A DNA stretch of 64,000 bases. Origin: Panulirus ornatus. Taxonomy: Eukaryota; Arthropoda; Malacostraca; Decapoda; Palinuridae. The DNA lies in assembly GCF_036320965.1 (NCBI RefSeq), contig NC_092235.1:8480189-8544188 (forward strand). Direction: 5' to 3'. The translations under genes were made by a program, and so were the position numbers. Shown here in pieces: positions 49,376 to 61,984 of the stretch; within the stretch, counting starts at the first letter, position 1; the number at the start of each line of letters is the position of its first letter. Below the pieces are notes generated by a model, which saw only the letters and a program-made list of their open reading frames with translations, did no database searches and was not told where the DNA came from.

Positions 49376-49800
49376 AGAGTGTATGTGGCACTCAATCTCT
49401 CTTGGTATTTCTTCACACAAGTCTCTTTTCCAAGTTCACTTCCTCTCGCCACCTCTTCTCCCCGACATTGTTTCCTCTTTTCCGAAAACCTCTTCAGATC
49501 TTCACTGTCGTCTCCACAAGATGGTGATCAAACATCACACCAGCAGCCCCTTTCAGCACATTTACACCCAAAAGTCTTTCTTTTACACGCCTTTCATTTA
49601 ACATGTAATCCAGTCATGCCCGCTGACCATCTCTCCTACTTACATACGTATATTTGTGTATATCACATTTTACAAACCAGGTATTCCCAATCACCAGTCC
49701 TTTACACACACACAACACAAGTTGTTCACCATTTCCATGCACCTCAGTTATACCCTCCACTGCCACATTACTTACCTTCACATTTAAATCACCATCACTA
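49376..49800 (-). pseudogene. RTE-A-like endonuclease fragment, inverted duplicate
   Basis: Minus-strand counterpart of 21,107-21,545, carried along with the segmental duplication, with the same disabling changes. Confidence 0.65.
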
Positions 49801-50042
49801 ATACCTGGTCTCTTACATCATAACTGCTGACACACTCACTCACTTGCTCCCAAAATACTTGCCTCTGTTCTTGACTCTAACTCGCTACCTCGCTAAGTGC
49901 CATTTGACCTGACCTAATGGGGCAGGACAAGGGTCATCATCTTCAGTACTCACTGGACACCACTGGTTCTTGGCCTCAGCCACTACACTCTCCACTTCAA
50001 TACTATCTCACTAAACTCTTAAAATCACTAATCTTTGACCCA

Positions 50043-50195
50043 ACGCTTTCAGATAATGTCAAAATCCTAATTTATCGTCAAGATCTTCACTATAACGTTG
50101 GATGAACGTACTGAATGTTGGAGACTCGAACCCATGACCTTGATCTTTGAGACTCAGGTTCGGTGATAATGCACACCATACCTGCCAGTGAATTG
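50043..50195 (-). mobile_element. tRNA-headed SINE copy
   Basis: On the minus strand the head ends GGTCATGGGTTCGAGTCTCC and runs into the CAACATTCAGTACGTTCATC body. Counterpart of 20,716-20,870. Confidence 0.6.
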
Positions 50196-50636
50196 CAATA
50201 CTTAGTCACCTAAATCTTAAGACCACACATGTACATACCGAACTCTAGATATAAAAAATTGTCAACGGAAGATATTTCATGTATCTGGTTTTAAAACTGA
50301 GAAAAGCAGGAAATAAGATTTAATCATTATCATTATCGGACGATTATAATGCCCAACAACACACGTTAGGTACACAATATATTTCCTACTAACCTACATG
50401 TGAAATGACAATCCATACCATATCTAACTTCCCACTTGATAACCAGCATACCGTATCCTTCAGTACCAGATATCATATTATACTTAATGATTATAGTAAT
50501 CATAATGACCATAATAATGATATTAATGATAGTAACAATTATCATAATAGTGATAATGATAATTATGATGATGATAATAATGATACATGATAATATTGAT
50601 GATAATGATAATGATAATAACAATAATGATAATATG

Positions 50637-51395
<759 letters not shown>

Positions 51396-51404
51396 AAATA
51401 ATGA

Positions 51405-51491
51405 ATTGATAAGTCATGATAATATATGATAATGATAAAATTGATAATAATAATGATAATAATGATTACAATGATAATATTAATAATAATG

Positions 51492-51577
<86 letters not shown>

Positions 51578-52380
51578 ATTAAAATAAAGATAGAAATAAT
51601 AACAATGATAATAATGATAATGATAATAATAATGAATAATAATAATAAAAATGATAATAATGATAATAATAATATTAATAATAATAATGATAATAATAAT
51701 GATAATAATAATAGTAACAATAATAATGATAACAATAATGATAGTAATAATAAATGATGCAGTTATGATAAATAGAATTGTACTATTATGATAATGAAAT
51801 GATAAAATTGATGATGATAATAATAGTAATACGAATGATGTAATTATAATAAATAGTACTGTACTTTAATAATGATGAAATAATGAAATTGATGATAATG
51901 ATTATAGTAATAATAATGATGTAATTATAATAAATAGTACTGTACTATAATGATAATGAAATAACAAATTTGATGATAATAATAACAATGATAATAATGA
52001 TGTAATTATAATAAATAGTACTGTACTAAAATAATAATGAAATAAAATTGATGATAATGATAATAGCAATAACAATGACGTAATTATGATAAATAGTACT
52101 GTACTATAATAATAATGAAATAATAAAATTGATATTATCATCAATTTCATTATTTCATTATTATTATAGTGCAGTACTATTTATTATAATTACATCATTA
52201 TCATTACTATCATTATTATCATCAATTTTATTATTTCATTATCATTATAGTACAGTACTATTTATCATAATTACATCATTATTATTACAATTATTATCAT
52301 CAATTTCATTATCTCATTATTATTATTATAGCACAGTACTATTTATCATAATTACATTATTATTATTAGTATTAGTATTA
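51405..52380. repeat. (TAA)n-type satellite with internal inversion
   Basis: To about 51,770 plain TAA/TGA triplets. From 51,840 to 52,125 units carry AATAGTACTGTACT; from 52,135 to 52,380 they carry the inverse AGTACAGTACTATT. The turn is at about 52,130. It is related to the 91-bp array at 19.6 kb. Confidence 0.85.
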
Positions 52381-54300
52381 TTAGCGAAGATATGTGTCAT
52401 CGTCGCTTAACGAAACAGTACAGTCTCACGAAAACATTTTATCTTCAAAGGAGTCCATCGTGTCCCTGCTACTGAGTGCAAAGCAACCTTGAAGCTGCAG
52501 GAACCCTTAGATAAGGGGTCCAAATGTCGTATGAAAACCGGTTGTAGTAATACATATATTCCTTTTGGTGTGGAGGAATGGATGGACGTATTTACCACTA
52601 CCACAAGTTCCAAATAAACATATGCTGATCTCCTTATAAAGAGTTCAAAGTAACATCAAGACAAAGACGATATGAATCCATCAACGTTGTGATGCCAGAC
52701 ACAGAGAGAGTGGTCAGCTCCTGATAAGGTTGGAGACCTGGTGAGTGCTGGCATATTGACCATGACGTAACTGGGAACTGTAGTGGACACTCAGGGTGGC
52801 GGAGGCTCCTCCCTGGCGTTTGATGTCCATTATACTCTAACTCGAGTATACCTAATAGTAGTTACATGTTTGATATTGAATTGATTATCATCTCACCTGA
52901 ATGCCAAGTACACACTTGAGTTCCGTAAACCAACTTAAGAGCATGATATATATTGCATAAAACTATCAAAAGTCCAATCACTGAGCAAACAGGGAAGACA
53001 TCAGAGTGATATATGAAATTATTAAGACAACATTTGCCGTCCTACACTTCCATACCCCACAACACTAGGGCTACACTGGCCGACCAGGTCACCTCCCCCG
53101 TGTCAACACACACTGAAGGTACACTGGCCGTACAGTGTCCACACAAGGACACCTGAACGCCGCCCAGTAGTCGATCAAGAGCAAGTTTAGGTGGATATAT
53201 AAATTTACCCACTAAAGTAAAGAAATTTGCAAATAACGTGAAACGTGAGTCCACGTTTGTTTAAAACGCATTGACCGATTTACCACATACAAGGAACTGA
53301 CACACATTAACAGTGTCTCAACTGAGTGATGAGAAAAATCAACGGATTATAACCTGAATCAGCAGCAGGAAAAAATCATCATCACATTCTCACTGATCCA
53401 TCAGTGAGTTAATGAGTCACTAACACCCAGAACACGTCTTACTAATGCTGGATATATCTCCACATATATCAAGTCCAGGTTCTAAGACATTATGGGGTGT
53501 TGTACCGCCAGATGTTTATTATAAACTTATGATAGACTACTCCGTTGTGCCATACTGGAACCATTCTTTGGTTTTCGTTATCATTTTAACAGAAGTCTGC
53601 TGTGTGATTAGTTATTGTTCTTCCTTACGTTGTTTATAAGGCTGCACCATCACCCAATACTATATTTTGCTTATCTTCCTATACTTCCCCGCATCCTTCA
53701 TGCGCCCTTCTTCATTTAACTTCCATTCGCTATCACGTGGTCTTAATCACAACTACATCATGTATGTAAATACCTCCAAGTATCATTCAGTCGTCTTGGT
53801 CACTGGGTCCTCTCCCATCCCTTGAGCAAACCCAATGTAAGAATACTTTTGTTCATAAGGAAACTGGACATATTTCATTTGCCACCAAGAAAAGAGGCGG
53901 CGGCTTGAATGGAGCAATTATCAGCAACGTAATTGTTGTGCCTGGCATATTTACCAGACCATGTTTGGTCCACATCAACAATATCACATATTACAGAAAC
54001 ACTTATGTCGTGATAACTGTTGTGCACTGAGCGATTACCTTACCCAGAGGGCGGGGCCATTGTACTTCATATGTGTATCTGAAATGTTTGGTATACACTG
54101 TCTTGATGGCCTGTAGAGTATTGTCATTGAAAGGGAATATATGAAAGCATTGCCTAATAATTTTTACATGATTCCAAGTAGAAGGACCTGGTTAATGGAC
54201 ATTTTAATGGTTGCAGTGACAGTTCATTGATTATATGTTAAAATAAACGTTTAAGTTTCTACAGACAGTGCTTTTAGTGGCCGGCTAGATTAACAGATAC
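52381..54300. other. No gene seen
   Basis: About 1.9 kb of mixed-composition sequence. Short frames have no recognisable motif, and no RNA gene or clear repeat was found. Confidence 0.55.
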
Positions 54301-54305
54301 TATAC

Positions 54306-54412
<107 letters not shown>

Positions 54413-54964
54413 CCATGCAACATTAAGGAATATCATAGAGACCAACAGATACAGACCACATACCGTCAGCATGTGTGGAGGCAGCCACCAAGCCTTGCGA
54501 GGGAACATAACACAAGGCACGTCCACAGTTGACGATACCATCGCTCTTTTAAGGGGGAAACTCCATTCCAACTTAAGAAGTTGTCGTAAACTATTGTGAA
54601 GATGGCTTGGCTATATTTGACTAGGATATCCAAGTAAAGGAAACACTGTCGTATGCAAACAGCAGCCATGTGAACTCCCACAGATGTTGTTTGTTGAATG
54701 ATGCTTGTGAATATCTATAGTGACACATACATCACACATATCTATGATCATATATTGTTACATTTTGCATGGCTCTTTATGTTAACACATTATGAAGCCT
54801 TTAGAGTTGGAGAGTATCATTCCAGTAAGCACTGCTCTTTATCCTGCATTAACAATGACCCTCGAGGCTGGCAGTCGTTCACAGAATCATCATAGATTAA
54901 TTCATTAAATCCTATATAATCTTCTGATAATATCTTAATTGTTACATATCATCCCATTCTACTT

Positions 54965-55600
54965 TCCTCTTCTTTTCTCCTCCACATCAGACACATATAT
55001 CCTCTTTGTCAACCTCTCCTCTCTCATTCTCTCGGTATGTTCAGATCACCTCTGCGCACCCATCTTCAGCTCCGTCAACCATACCTTTCTTATTGCCACA
55101 GATGACAGAAGAGGGTGAATATGTTGGAAGTAGAATATTGGGGACAATATGTAGTGTGAGGAGGGTTATTCAAACAAGAAATTTTAGGGTAAGAGAGAGG
55201 TGAGGTAGTAAGAGGAGTATGTATGAGAGCTGAGGGATGTATGCTAAAATGGTGAGGACATAAGGAGAGGATGACAATATGGGTATACATTTCTGAAGTA
55301 AACATAATTTGAAAAACAGGTAAACCAAGTAGATGGGAGGATGGGGTGAAAGGGGCTTTGGGTGTACTGGGCCCGAACATGCAGGTGGGTGAGAGGCGTG
55401 CAAAGGAGAGAGCGATTTGGAGTGATGTCGAAGGGCCAAATCAGGGCGTATAAAGTGGTCGAGGGAAACCACGTAAGGGTATATAGGGCGAGGTCGCACT
55501 TAGAGGGTTATGGTTTTGGTGCATTATACTTGGCAGGTAGATAGTAGATGCGAGTGAATGAGGCCATTTCCTTCGTTTGTTTCCGGTGCTGCCTTGTCAA
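54965..55600. pseudogene. Head-to-head RTE-A-like LINE remnants
   Basis: 54,965-55,099 is minus-strand (CAGACACATATATCCTCTTT, TCTCATTCTCTC, matching the SEVEG to VERAEE codons). From about 55,100 the same element reads on the plus strand (GGACAATATGTAGTGTGAGG, then GATGGGGTGAAAG) to a diverged 3' region near 55,600. Many indels; an old copy. Confidence 0.65.
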
Positions 55601-55659
55601 TACACAATTAAACAGCTATAGTGACATCATACACTACCGCAGACCCACCTTCAGCTGAA

Positions 55660-56430
55660 ATCACTCACCCTTCCTTCTTCCTACTTCTCTCTTCACCAAG
55701 CCAATTGTCATGACTCTCTCTTCTCATACTCCTCCAAAGGAAGGAAAGAAAAGGAAGGCGGGAAAAATCTGCCATCCTGTCATCAAACACATTCAGCACT
55801 TCCTTAGATAAGTAACTCCGCCTCCTCTTCACCTCATCACTACCTGTTACCCAGTTTGCCCCTTCACCGATGTTCCCATTAGTTATACTAGTAATTTCCT
55901 TTTCCCTGAAGTTTGCTGATACCTGCTCACACTAACACTTATTTTCTCTTTTTCTCAGCGCTGCATATTCCTCCTGACGTCTTGCCCTTTCTCTTTACAT
56001 CAAACAATCACTTTCATTCCTCTCCTTAGATAACGCCCATACAACTCTCTTTTTTCTTTAATAAGCAACTTTACTTCATCACAGCACTCCATACCGTTTC
56101 TCACCTGCCCACCTCCCACCTTTTGTATGCCACATATTTTGCACATGCCAGAACTGTTTCCCTGAATACATACCTCCCGTTCCTTATCCACTCCCCTAGC
56201 TTCGTTTACTCTCACATTTTGCTATTCTGCACTCAGTCTCCCCGGGCATGTCTTCACACGTCTCTTGTCCAAGCTCACTTACTTTCATCACCCTATTCTC
56301 ACTCATATCATTTCCTCTTTTCCGAAAGCCTCTACACATCTTCACCCTTACCTCGACCACTTAATGATCAGACATCCCACCAGCTGCCTCTCTCAGCACA
56401 TCCACATCCATTTTTACACTACATTTCAGG
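55660..56430 (-). pseudogene. Old RTE-A-like LINE fragment: endonuclease end and linker
   Basis: Minus strand. The reverse complement matches the LINE linker codons (MRVGGG-like, VRNGMECCDEVKLLIKEKRE, YGRYLR) and the MSDH..VE region at 56,360-56,390. It is strongly diverged with many frame breaks. Confidence 0.6.
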
Positions 56431-56589
56431 ATGAGTCTAATAGCCAGCCAGGAAGTTGAAGAGAAAGAAAAATTTTATGCCTTATGATACGGGTTCTTAC
56501 TTAATGGTCAGCTGTTTATAATCGCCAAGTCGAAGTATACTTATATGAGTATATATACTTACTCCTTTACTTATCTACATCTTAATACA

Positions 56590-56700
56590 TACATACATAC
56601 ATACATACATACAAATCTCCAACAACCAGGATCGAACCCGGCGCCCTTGTGTAAGAAGAGGGAATGCTACCACTAGGCTATGGGCCTGGCAAAATAGGAA
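56590..56700 (-). mobile_element. tRNA-derived SINE copy
   Basis: Minus strand: A box TAGCCTAGTGG, B box GGTTCGATCC, tail TGTTGGAGATTTGTATG, then (TATG)n. The same tail occurs in the pair at 32.4-32.55 kb. Confidence 0.65.
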
Positions 56701-56818
56701 ATAACGTTATTCGAATACTATGTACTCGAATACCCTTCGTCTCACTTTGGTGAGCAACGGGGCTACACCGGTCATTTCCCAACAGGCGCACATAGCCAGC
56801 AGATGGCATTTTACCGAA

Positions 56819-57010
56819 CCTAATTATAGATTGAGAGGTTTATTATTTTCTTAAGCGAAAAGTCCTTGTTTCCAAGTTCTGGAGAAATTAAAGTACATTT
56901 CAATGTAAACATGAAGTAAAAAGTATAGAAATTTAACGTTTTCCCCGACGCCGTCTCCAATCAGTACTGTTTACTATCTGCTTGGGACTCCGCGATGACC
57001 TTCAAGTCTC
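56819..57010 (-). repeat. Duplicate of the kinase 3' flank
   Basis: AATTATAGATTGAGAGGTTT, then ATTTAACGTTTTCCCCGACG and CGCGATGACCTTCAAGTC recur at 58,972-59,160, and the last part again at 57,055-57,135 within the kinase 3' end. They appear to be tandem copies of the kinase terminus, whose kinase domain is otherwise lost. Confidence 0.7.
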
Positions 57011-57061
57011 GAACCAGGCGGGGGCGTGGGTACTGGTCAATGAAGTAAAGAGTATAGAAAT

Positions 57062-58474
57062 TCAACGTTTTTCCCGATGTCGCCTCTCCACTCTGCTATC
57101 TGTTTGGGACTTCGCGATGACCTTCAAGTGTCGGATCAAAGAAAGCAGACTGGGGCGCTGGAATTGGTCAATATCAGTGGCGAGATGGACAAGCTGGCAC
57201 AGGCGGTGTCGGACTCCGTCGTCCTTCTGATCCTCAGCCAATTGGGCAATGAGGTACCCGAAGGAGTAGACGTCGTTAGCGGGAGCAACTGGCTCTTCCT
57301 CCATGACTTCGGGGGCCATCCAGGGACATCGCGCTGGGTCACCTGTTATAGAAGGCACGTCACCAGCGTAACTGCTCAGACCGTAGTCGATGATATGGAA
57401 GACTGGGCCATGGTGGCGGGTCTGGGTTACGGTAACATTATTCATCTTGAAGTCAAGATGAATGACCCCCTTATCATGAATTTCTTGAAGTCTCTTCCCA
57501 ATGGAGATGAGAGACTCAATAACCTCCTGGCCGCTGCAGTTTTCTATATAGCTGACGTAGTTTTAACCAGTGTAGGACATCAGGAGTCTTGCTGGATGGA
57601 AAGCCAGACCCTTGACCAATGGGGCCCCTCCAGCGCCGGACAGGTAGATCTGAATGTCGGCTTCGCGAAGGAGAGCGTACCTCTCGTCGTTTTTCTTCAT
57701 GGTTTTAAGGACCCCATATTCATAATTGAAGCGAACGAGCTGAACTGATCCATTGCCGCCCTCGCCAATATCGGAAACGATTCGAATCCACCTTAACTGG
57801 TCCTCGCTGAGGATGTAGTCCTGAAGGTCTGCCTCCAAGCTGAGATCGGCCACGTCTAGGGAAGGGTAGGCAGTTGGTGAGCTGGTGGGTTGGGCCGCGA
57901 CTGGAGGGAGGGATTCAGTTGATGGATGTGTGGGTTGTGCCACGAGTGGAGGGAGGGATGCAATGGGTGGGTTTGTGGGTTGGGCCACGACTGGAAGGGG
58001 GGATGCAGTTGGTGGGGGTGTTGGTTGGGCCACGAGTAAAGGGGGGGATGCAGTTGGTGGGGGTGTGGGTTGGGCCACGAGTGGAGGGGGGGATGCAGTT
58101 GGTGGGTGGATGAGTTGGGCCTCGACTGCAGTTGCTGGTGGGGTGGGTTGTTGCACGGTGTTGGGGGAGTCTACAACGTCCCCACAGGTGACTAGTATTT
58201 GTATCCCGCGAGCTGCAAGTCTCTCCCGCAGAGCGGCAGCATTGCGGGCAGCAACAAGGCGGTTCACTCTCGCCTGCCGCTCGTCCACCACATGCTCCTG
58301 ACGAGTGCGACGGCGTTCCCGACGAACGGTGTGCCGGCCACGCCACGCAATAGCCTGTTGACGCTCCCAGTGGCTCGCTCTTCTTCGGGTTTCGACGATT
58401 CGAGTAACTCGGTCCATAGGAGGGGTATATGTTTTTGTCCTTTGATGAGATTTGACTAGACCCATCAATTTCAT
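57062..58474 (-). pseudogene. Protein kinase with proline-rich N-terminal repeat and one in-frame stop
   Basis: From ATG 58,474: a basic region (residues 20-75), then a Pro/Thr-rich repeat (about 110-200; VAQPTPPPTASP-type units), then a kinase domain with glycine loop GEGGNG (237-242), Lys257 in GVLKTM and Glu271. After 303 codons a TAA (57,563-57,565) follows SYTG. The same frame then continues to 57,062 with HLDFKMNNV (catalytic loop), IIDYGLS (DYG instead of DFG), WMAPEV and a basic tail. The kinase at 13.6 kb has Gln (in SHTGQP) where the stop sits, so a CAA-to-TAA change explains it. One stop in an otherwise open frame of about 470 codons points to a young pseudogene, an allele or an assembly error. 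Confidence 0.75.
57880..58130 (-). repeat. ~57-bp coding minisatellite in the kinase N-terminal region
   Basis: GGTTGGGCCACGA(C/G)TGGAGG-type units repeated about five times, encoding the VAQPT...P.AS proline-rich repeats in frame. Confidence 0.85.
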
Positions 58475-58559
58475 ATACGTGTTGAGCCAAAAATATGTTG
58501 GTATTTAGTAAAGATAGAAACAGTTAACATATATAGTGGTGTTATGTAGTTAAGATAGA

Positions 58560-58960
58560 AACAGTTAACATACTCTGGCTAAGATAGAAACCTAAGGACA
58601 TAAGGAACACAAAGGTGTTGTGAACATGTCATGAATTTGAGATGAACATAAGCGTAGTGGACATTCAATGATAAAGGTGAGGATGGGCTTAACTTATGGT
58701 GAAGAAAAGGGTGCAGTAAACAAATAATGAACATTAGGTAGTAATGAACATGTCATGTCACGTAAATGTGTGGTGAACATATGATGAACGAAAGGGTGTA
58801 GTGAACATGTATTGAACATAAGTGGGTAAAGAGCGTATGATTAACGTTATAGTGTGGTGAATATTAAGTGATGAACATGATGTAGGCTTAGCAGATGATG
58901 AACATAAGGGTTTAGTGAACAGATGATGAACATAAAGGGTGCAGTGATCATATAGATGAA
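58560..58960. repeat. Degenerate GATGAACATAAGG repeats
   Basis: Variants of GATGAACATAAGGGTG and GTGAACATATGATGAAC recur irregularly upstream of the kinase. No gene. Confidence 0.6.
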
Positions 58961-58971
58961 TAAATAGATAG

Positions 58972-59160
58972 AATTATAGATTGAGAGATTTATCATTTTC
59001 TTAGGCGAAAGGTCCTTGTTTCCAAGTTTTGGAGAAATTGAAGTACCTTTCAATGGAAACATGAAGTAAAAAGTATAGAAATTTAACGTTTTCTCCGGTA
59101 TCGCCTCTCCAGTCTGCTATCTGCTTGTGACTTCGCGATGACCTGCATGTGTCGGAATGA
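58972..59160 (-). repeat. Truncated second copy of the kinase terminus
   Basis: It matches 56,819-57,010 and the 57,055-57,135 kinase end; the minus-strand frame ends VIAKSQADSRLERRYRRKR, nearly the same as the kinase C-terminus (VIAKSQTDSRVERRHREKR). The kinase domain is replaced by unrelated sequence after about 59,160. From 59,161 to 59,770 nothing else is recognised. Confidence 0.75.
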
Positions 59161-59771
59161 TATAAGGAAGAAATGGCAAGGAATGATTAAACAGGAAAGC
59201 GATGGAAACGAAGAACATTTGCTCCCAGGATCGTGGTGGTGGTGGTGGTGTTGGCCAGGGTGGTGGCTGGAGTTGTCTGTCGGTCCGTCAGGTGTGATGA
59301 TGGCGACACGTCTACAAGGGACGGGTGGCGGGCGGATGATGGACATCTTCCCTTTACTTCCCTACGAATGATATTCATTATTTCTATTTCTGAAGCGCTG
59401 AACTTTAAATACTGCAGACTTGCCAGCCATGTCACAGCCGGTTGGAAGGTATGTAAACCACAGACACACTTAGAGAGGGCGTTAGTGTGAAGATAGATTT
59501 ATAAACCCGCCATATTTCGCGAGTAATATGCAGCAATATGATCCTTCCCCCTGCAACACTAGTACAGCCAGCCATGGTCATCACTACAGAAGGAGACACC
59601 CTTCAACGCATCTTCACTACACCTTGAACCATACGTCACCTTCAACCCTCAACAAATGCAGAGCGGAACTACAACCCTGTTGTAGGGTTTGACCTGAGGT
59701 CAACCTCACTACATTCTCATCTTCACTACAACCGAAAGACAAACAGACAGACAGACAGTCAGACAGAGGGC

Positions 59772-59775
<4 letters not shown>

Positions 59776-59862
<87 letters not shown>
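59776..59862. repeat. (GA)n microsatellite
   Basis: GA tract, with a second impure GA and G-run stretch at 59,893-59,936. Confidence 0.95.
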
Positions 59863-59868
<6 letters not shown>

Positions 59869-59982
59869 TGATATCAATAGCGATAGAGAGTTAGAGAGAA
59901 GAAAGAAAACGAGAGAGAGAGAGAGGGGGGGGGGGAGCGACTGATATCGATAGAAACAGAGAGGGAGAGAGAAGACACAGCC

Positions 59983-60531
59983 TTAGGCCCCCGGGGTCCT
60001 CCTGGACGTTCTCTCATAAGACTGGATGGAGCGCCTCTGAGAGTTGCTGTACATTCTGGAGGAAAGCCTGGTGTTTTCTCTAATGAGCCACAGCACCTCT
60101 TTCTTGGCCGGCTGCACATCTTCCCTTCGTCCGACAATATCGATTGTCTTGTGCTCCTCCGCCATCCCGGGCACGTAAATGTCAACACAATACTTATTTC
60201 TAATGACCTGCACGGTTTGCCCTGATCTACTAATAACTACACCATGAAGACTGGGGTCAACATTCACCATTCGTAAGACGTTCCCACACGGCCAAATTCT
60301 GGAAGGACGAACCCTGGACGAAGTATTGTTCACTTCCGCGAGGAGGTCGATACCACTAGGCCGAGACAGGTCCACCAGACGCTGCAGTTTTAGGCAAGCC
60401 TGAGTGACCCCTTGACGACCTCCTTGTAGGATGATATAGTTCCTTCTCGAGGAGAACTTAATCTTAATAACAAATTCGTCCTCAATAGATGGGGTTTCCT
60501 TGTGGACTAACTCTCTCTCTTCAGCTGGCAT
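59983..60531 (-). CDS. KH-domain RNA-binding ORF (possibly 5' incomplete)
   Basis: 182 residues from the ATG at 60,531. A type I KH domain spans about 85-150: HGVVISRSGQTVQVIRNKY, DIYVPG, then TIDIVGRREDVQPAKKEV. The GXXG loop reads SRSG, so its first Gly is lost. Residues about 15-57 (DEFVIKIKF, NYIILQGGRQGVTQACLKL) look like the second half of another KH domain whose GXXG part is missing. This suggests that an upstream exon or truncated sequence once preceded it; a pyrimidine-rich AG (TTCTTCATTCCATCTAG) lies at about 60,575-60,590 and could be a splice acceptor. The tail is Arg/Ser-rich. RNA binding is inferred from the fold; the specific protein is not identified. Confidence 0.6.
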   Translation of the reverse strand: MPAEERELVHKETPSIEDEFVIKIKFSSRRNYIILQGGRQGVTQACLKLQRLVDLSRPSGIDLLAEVNNTSSRVRPSRIWPCGNVLRMVNVDPSLHGVVISRSGQTVQVIRNKYCVDIYVPGMAEEHKTIDIVGRREDVQPAKKEVLWLIRENTRLSSRMYSNSQRRSIQSYERTSRRTPGA

Positions 60532-60559
60532 CTCCAGAAACTCCAACCATTTGGTGACG

Positions 60560-60900
60560 CCAGCATTTGGTGACTAGATGGAATGAAGAAAGAAATGAAA
60601 GGGTGTATGAGAGATGTAGTATGTCAAGGGATGTAGATGGAATGAATTTTGGAGTGGTAGAATAGGTGAAACGTAATATTTTGAAGTGGTTTGGGCATGC
60701 GGAAAGAATGCAAGACTGTACGTTTACATGAAGTGTATGATAGTACATTTAAAAGGATTGGTGTAAGTGGAAGACCATTTGTGACGTAGGCAAATAGCGT
60801 GGAGGAATACTGGAGAGAGAGAAACCGGGGAAGAATGTGTGGAATGGTATATGCGAAGGAGGCATGTAAGGACAGGGATAACTGGAGTCTCTTGCTCTGG
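60560..60900 (+). pseudogene. Strongly diverged LINE C-terminal remnant
   Basis: Phrases such as TTTTGAAGTGGTTTGGGCAT and AGTGGAAGACCATTTG match the LKWFGH and SGRP codons of the RTE-A LINE, with heavy decay. It ends near a short (GATA)n at 60,948-60,981. From 60,982 to 61,630 no gene is seen. Confidence 0.55.
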
Positions 60901-61639
60901 CCAACCCTTGATGGGAGTTTTCAGAGGGAATGGACGTCAGAGACATCGATAGATAGATAGATAGATAGATAGAGATAGATAGGTTATCAGTCATATTATG
61001 ATTTGATTGCTATGCAATGAAGTCAGTCATGATCATAATTGTTATATCACATGACACTTTAATTAATTCCGCAAATTAAGATACCTTGAAACCACTGACA
61101 AGGAAAGTTTATGAAAGACCTGACGCATATGCTTCAAATTATTTATCTGATGACAAAATTTATAGGTAAGATAAAAGTTTGAAATTAGGAATCATTTCAC
61201 GACGGTGACCTCAGATTTTCCTCATCTGTAAGATATTCAGACGTCCTTTATGAGTTAAAAAGCTCATATTTTGCCTTATTGTATTCTGAGCAACTCAAAC
61301 GTCTCTACAACGAAATACTCAATTCTCAAAATAGATTCGAACAACAATCCTAAAGTGTCAGAGTTTATATCAAATTTAAATAAACTGCTCGAAACAACTG
61401 CATGTTTCCAGTGTACTGTGGTATTCGAACCTAACATTTTTGCATCATATATGTGGAAATACTTCCCAGTTTCATAAAAATTTTGAAAAAGTTTTCACTC
61501 TGAAAATAAATATATGCTACATTAACGTTTTGGAGCAATACATTGATTAAGGTTCACAATTTTTATTTTGATAAGTAAAAGTATAATGGCAAGAGCGTGA
61601 CATAACATCAAATTTTGACAAACTGTGGAACCCCACCTG

Positions 61640-61965
61640 TGTCCCATTAATAAAGTCATTCCCCCCATATCCAAAGAACAATTTAGTACATTTTCCTCTT
61701 TCTCTCTATATGGTTTTACAAAATCTATACTTTCACTCCACTTCCTTTCAAACACAATTACTTTACTTTTACTTGCACTTATCTCCAATCTCCCTCGCTT
61801 ACACACATCAGCACACTTACAATCTTATGCAACTCCTCTTCACTCTCCGCAAACAACACTGTATCATCCGCAAACAGGCTTGCAATTAGCCAACACATCT
61901 CACCGCTAAACTCCATCTCAGCCCAAAAAATCCCTAGTTTTGCTTTCATCTCTCTTATCACTCCA
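61640..61965 (-). pseudogene. RT fragment of another RTE-like LINE
   Basis: Minus strand: a first frame (61,779-61,961) reads SLFADDTVLFAESEEELHKI, the RT active-site box. After a shift the next frame (to about 61,640) reads LEISASKSKVIVFERKW. The sequence around FADD differs clearly from RTE-A ([15 protein letters not shown]), so it is a different family or a very old subfamily. Confidence 0.7.
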
Positions 61966-61984
61966 TCGATATAATTGTATATTT

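Larger units (their letters stand above)
48581..50480 (-). repeat. Segmental duplication, copy B, part 2
   Basis: Reverse complement of about 22,085-20,430, including the endonuclease fragment (49,376-49,800) and the tRNA-headed SINE (50,043-50,195). It contains the N gap and the doubled 143 bp. Confidence 0.85.
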
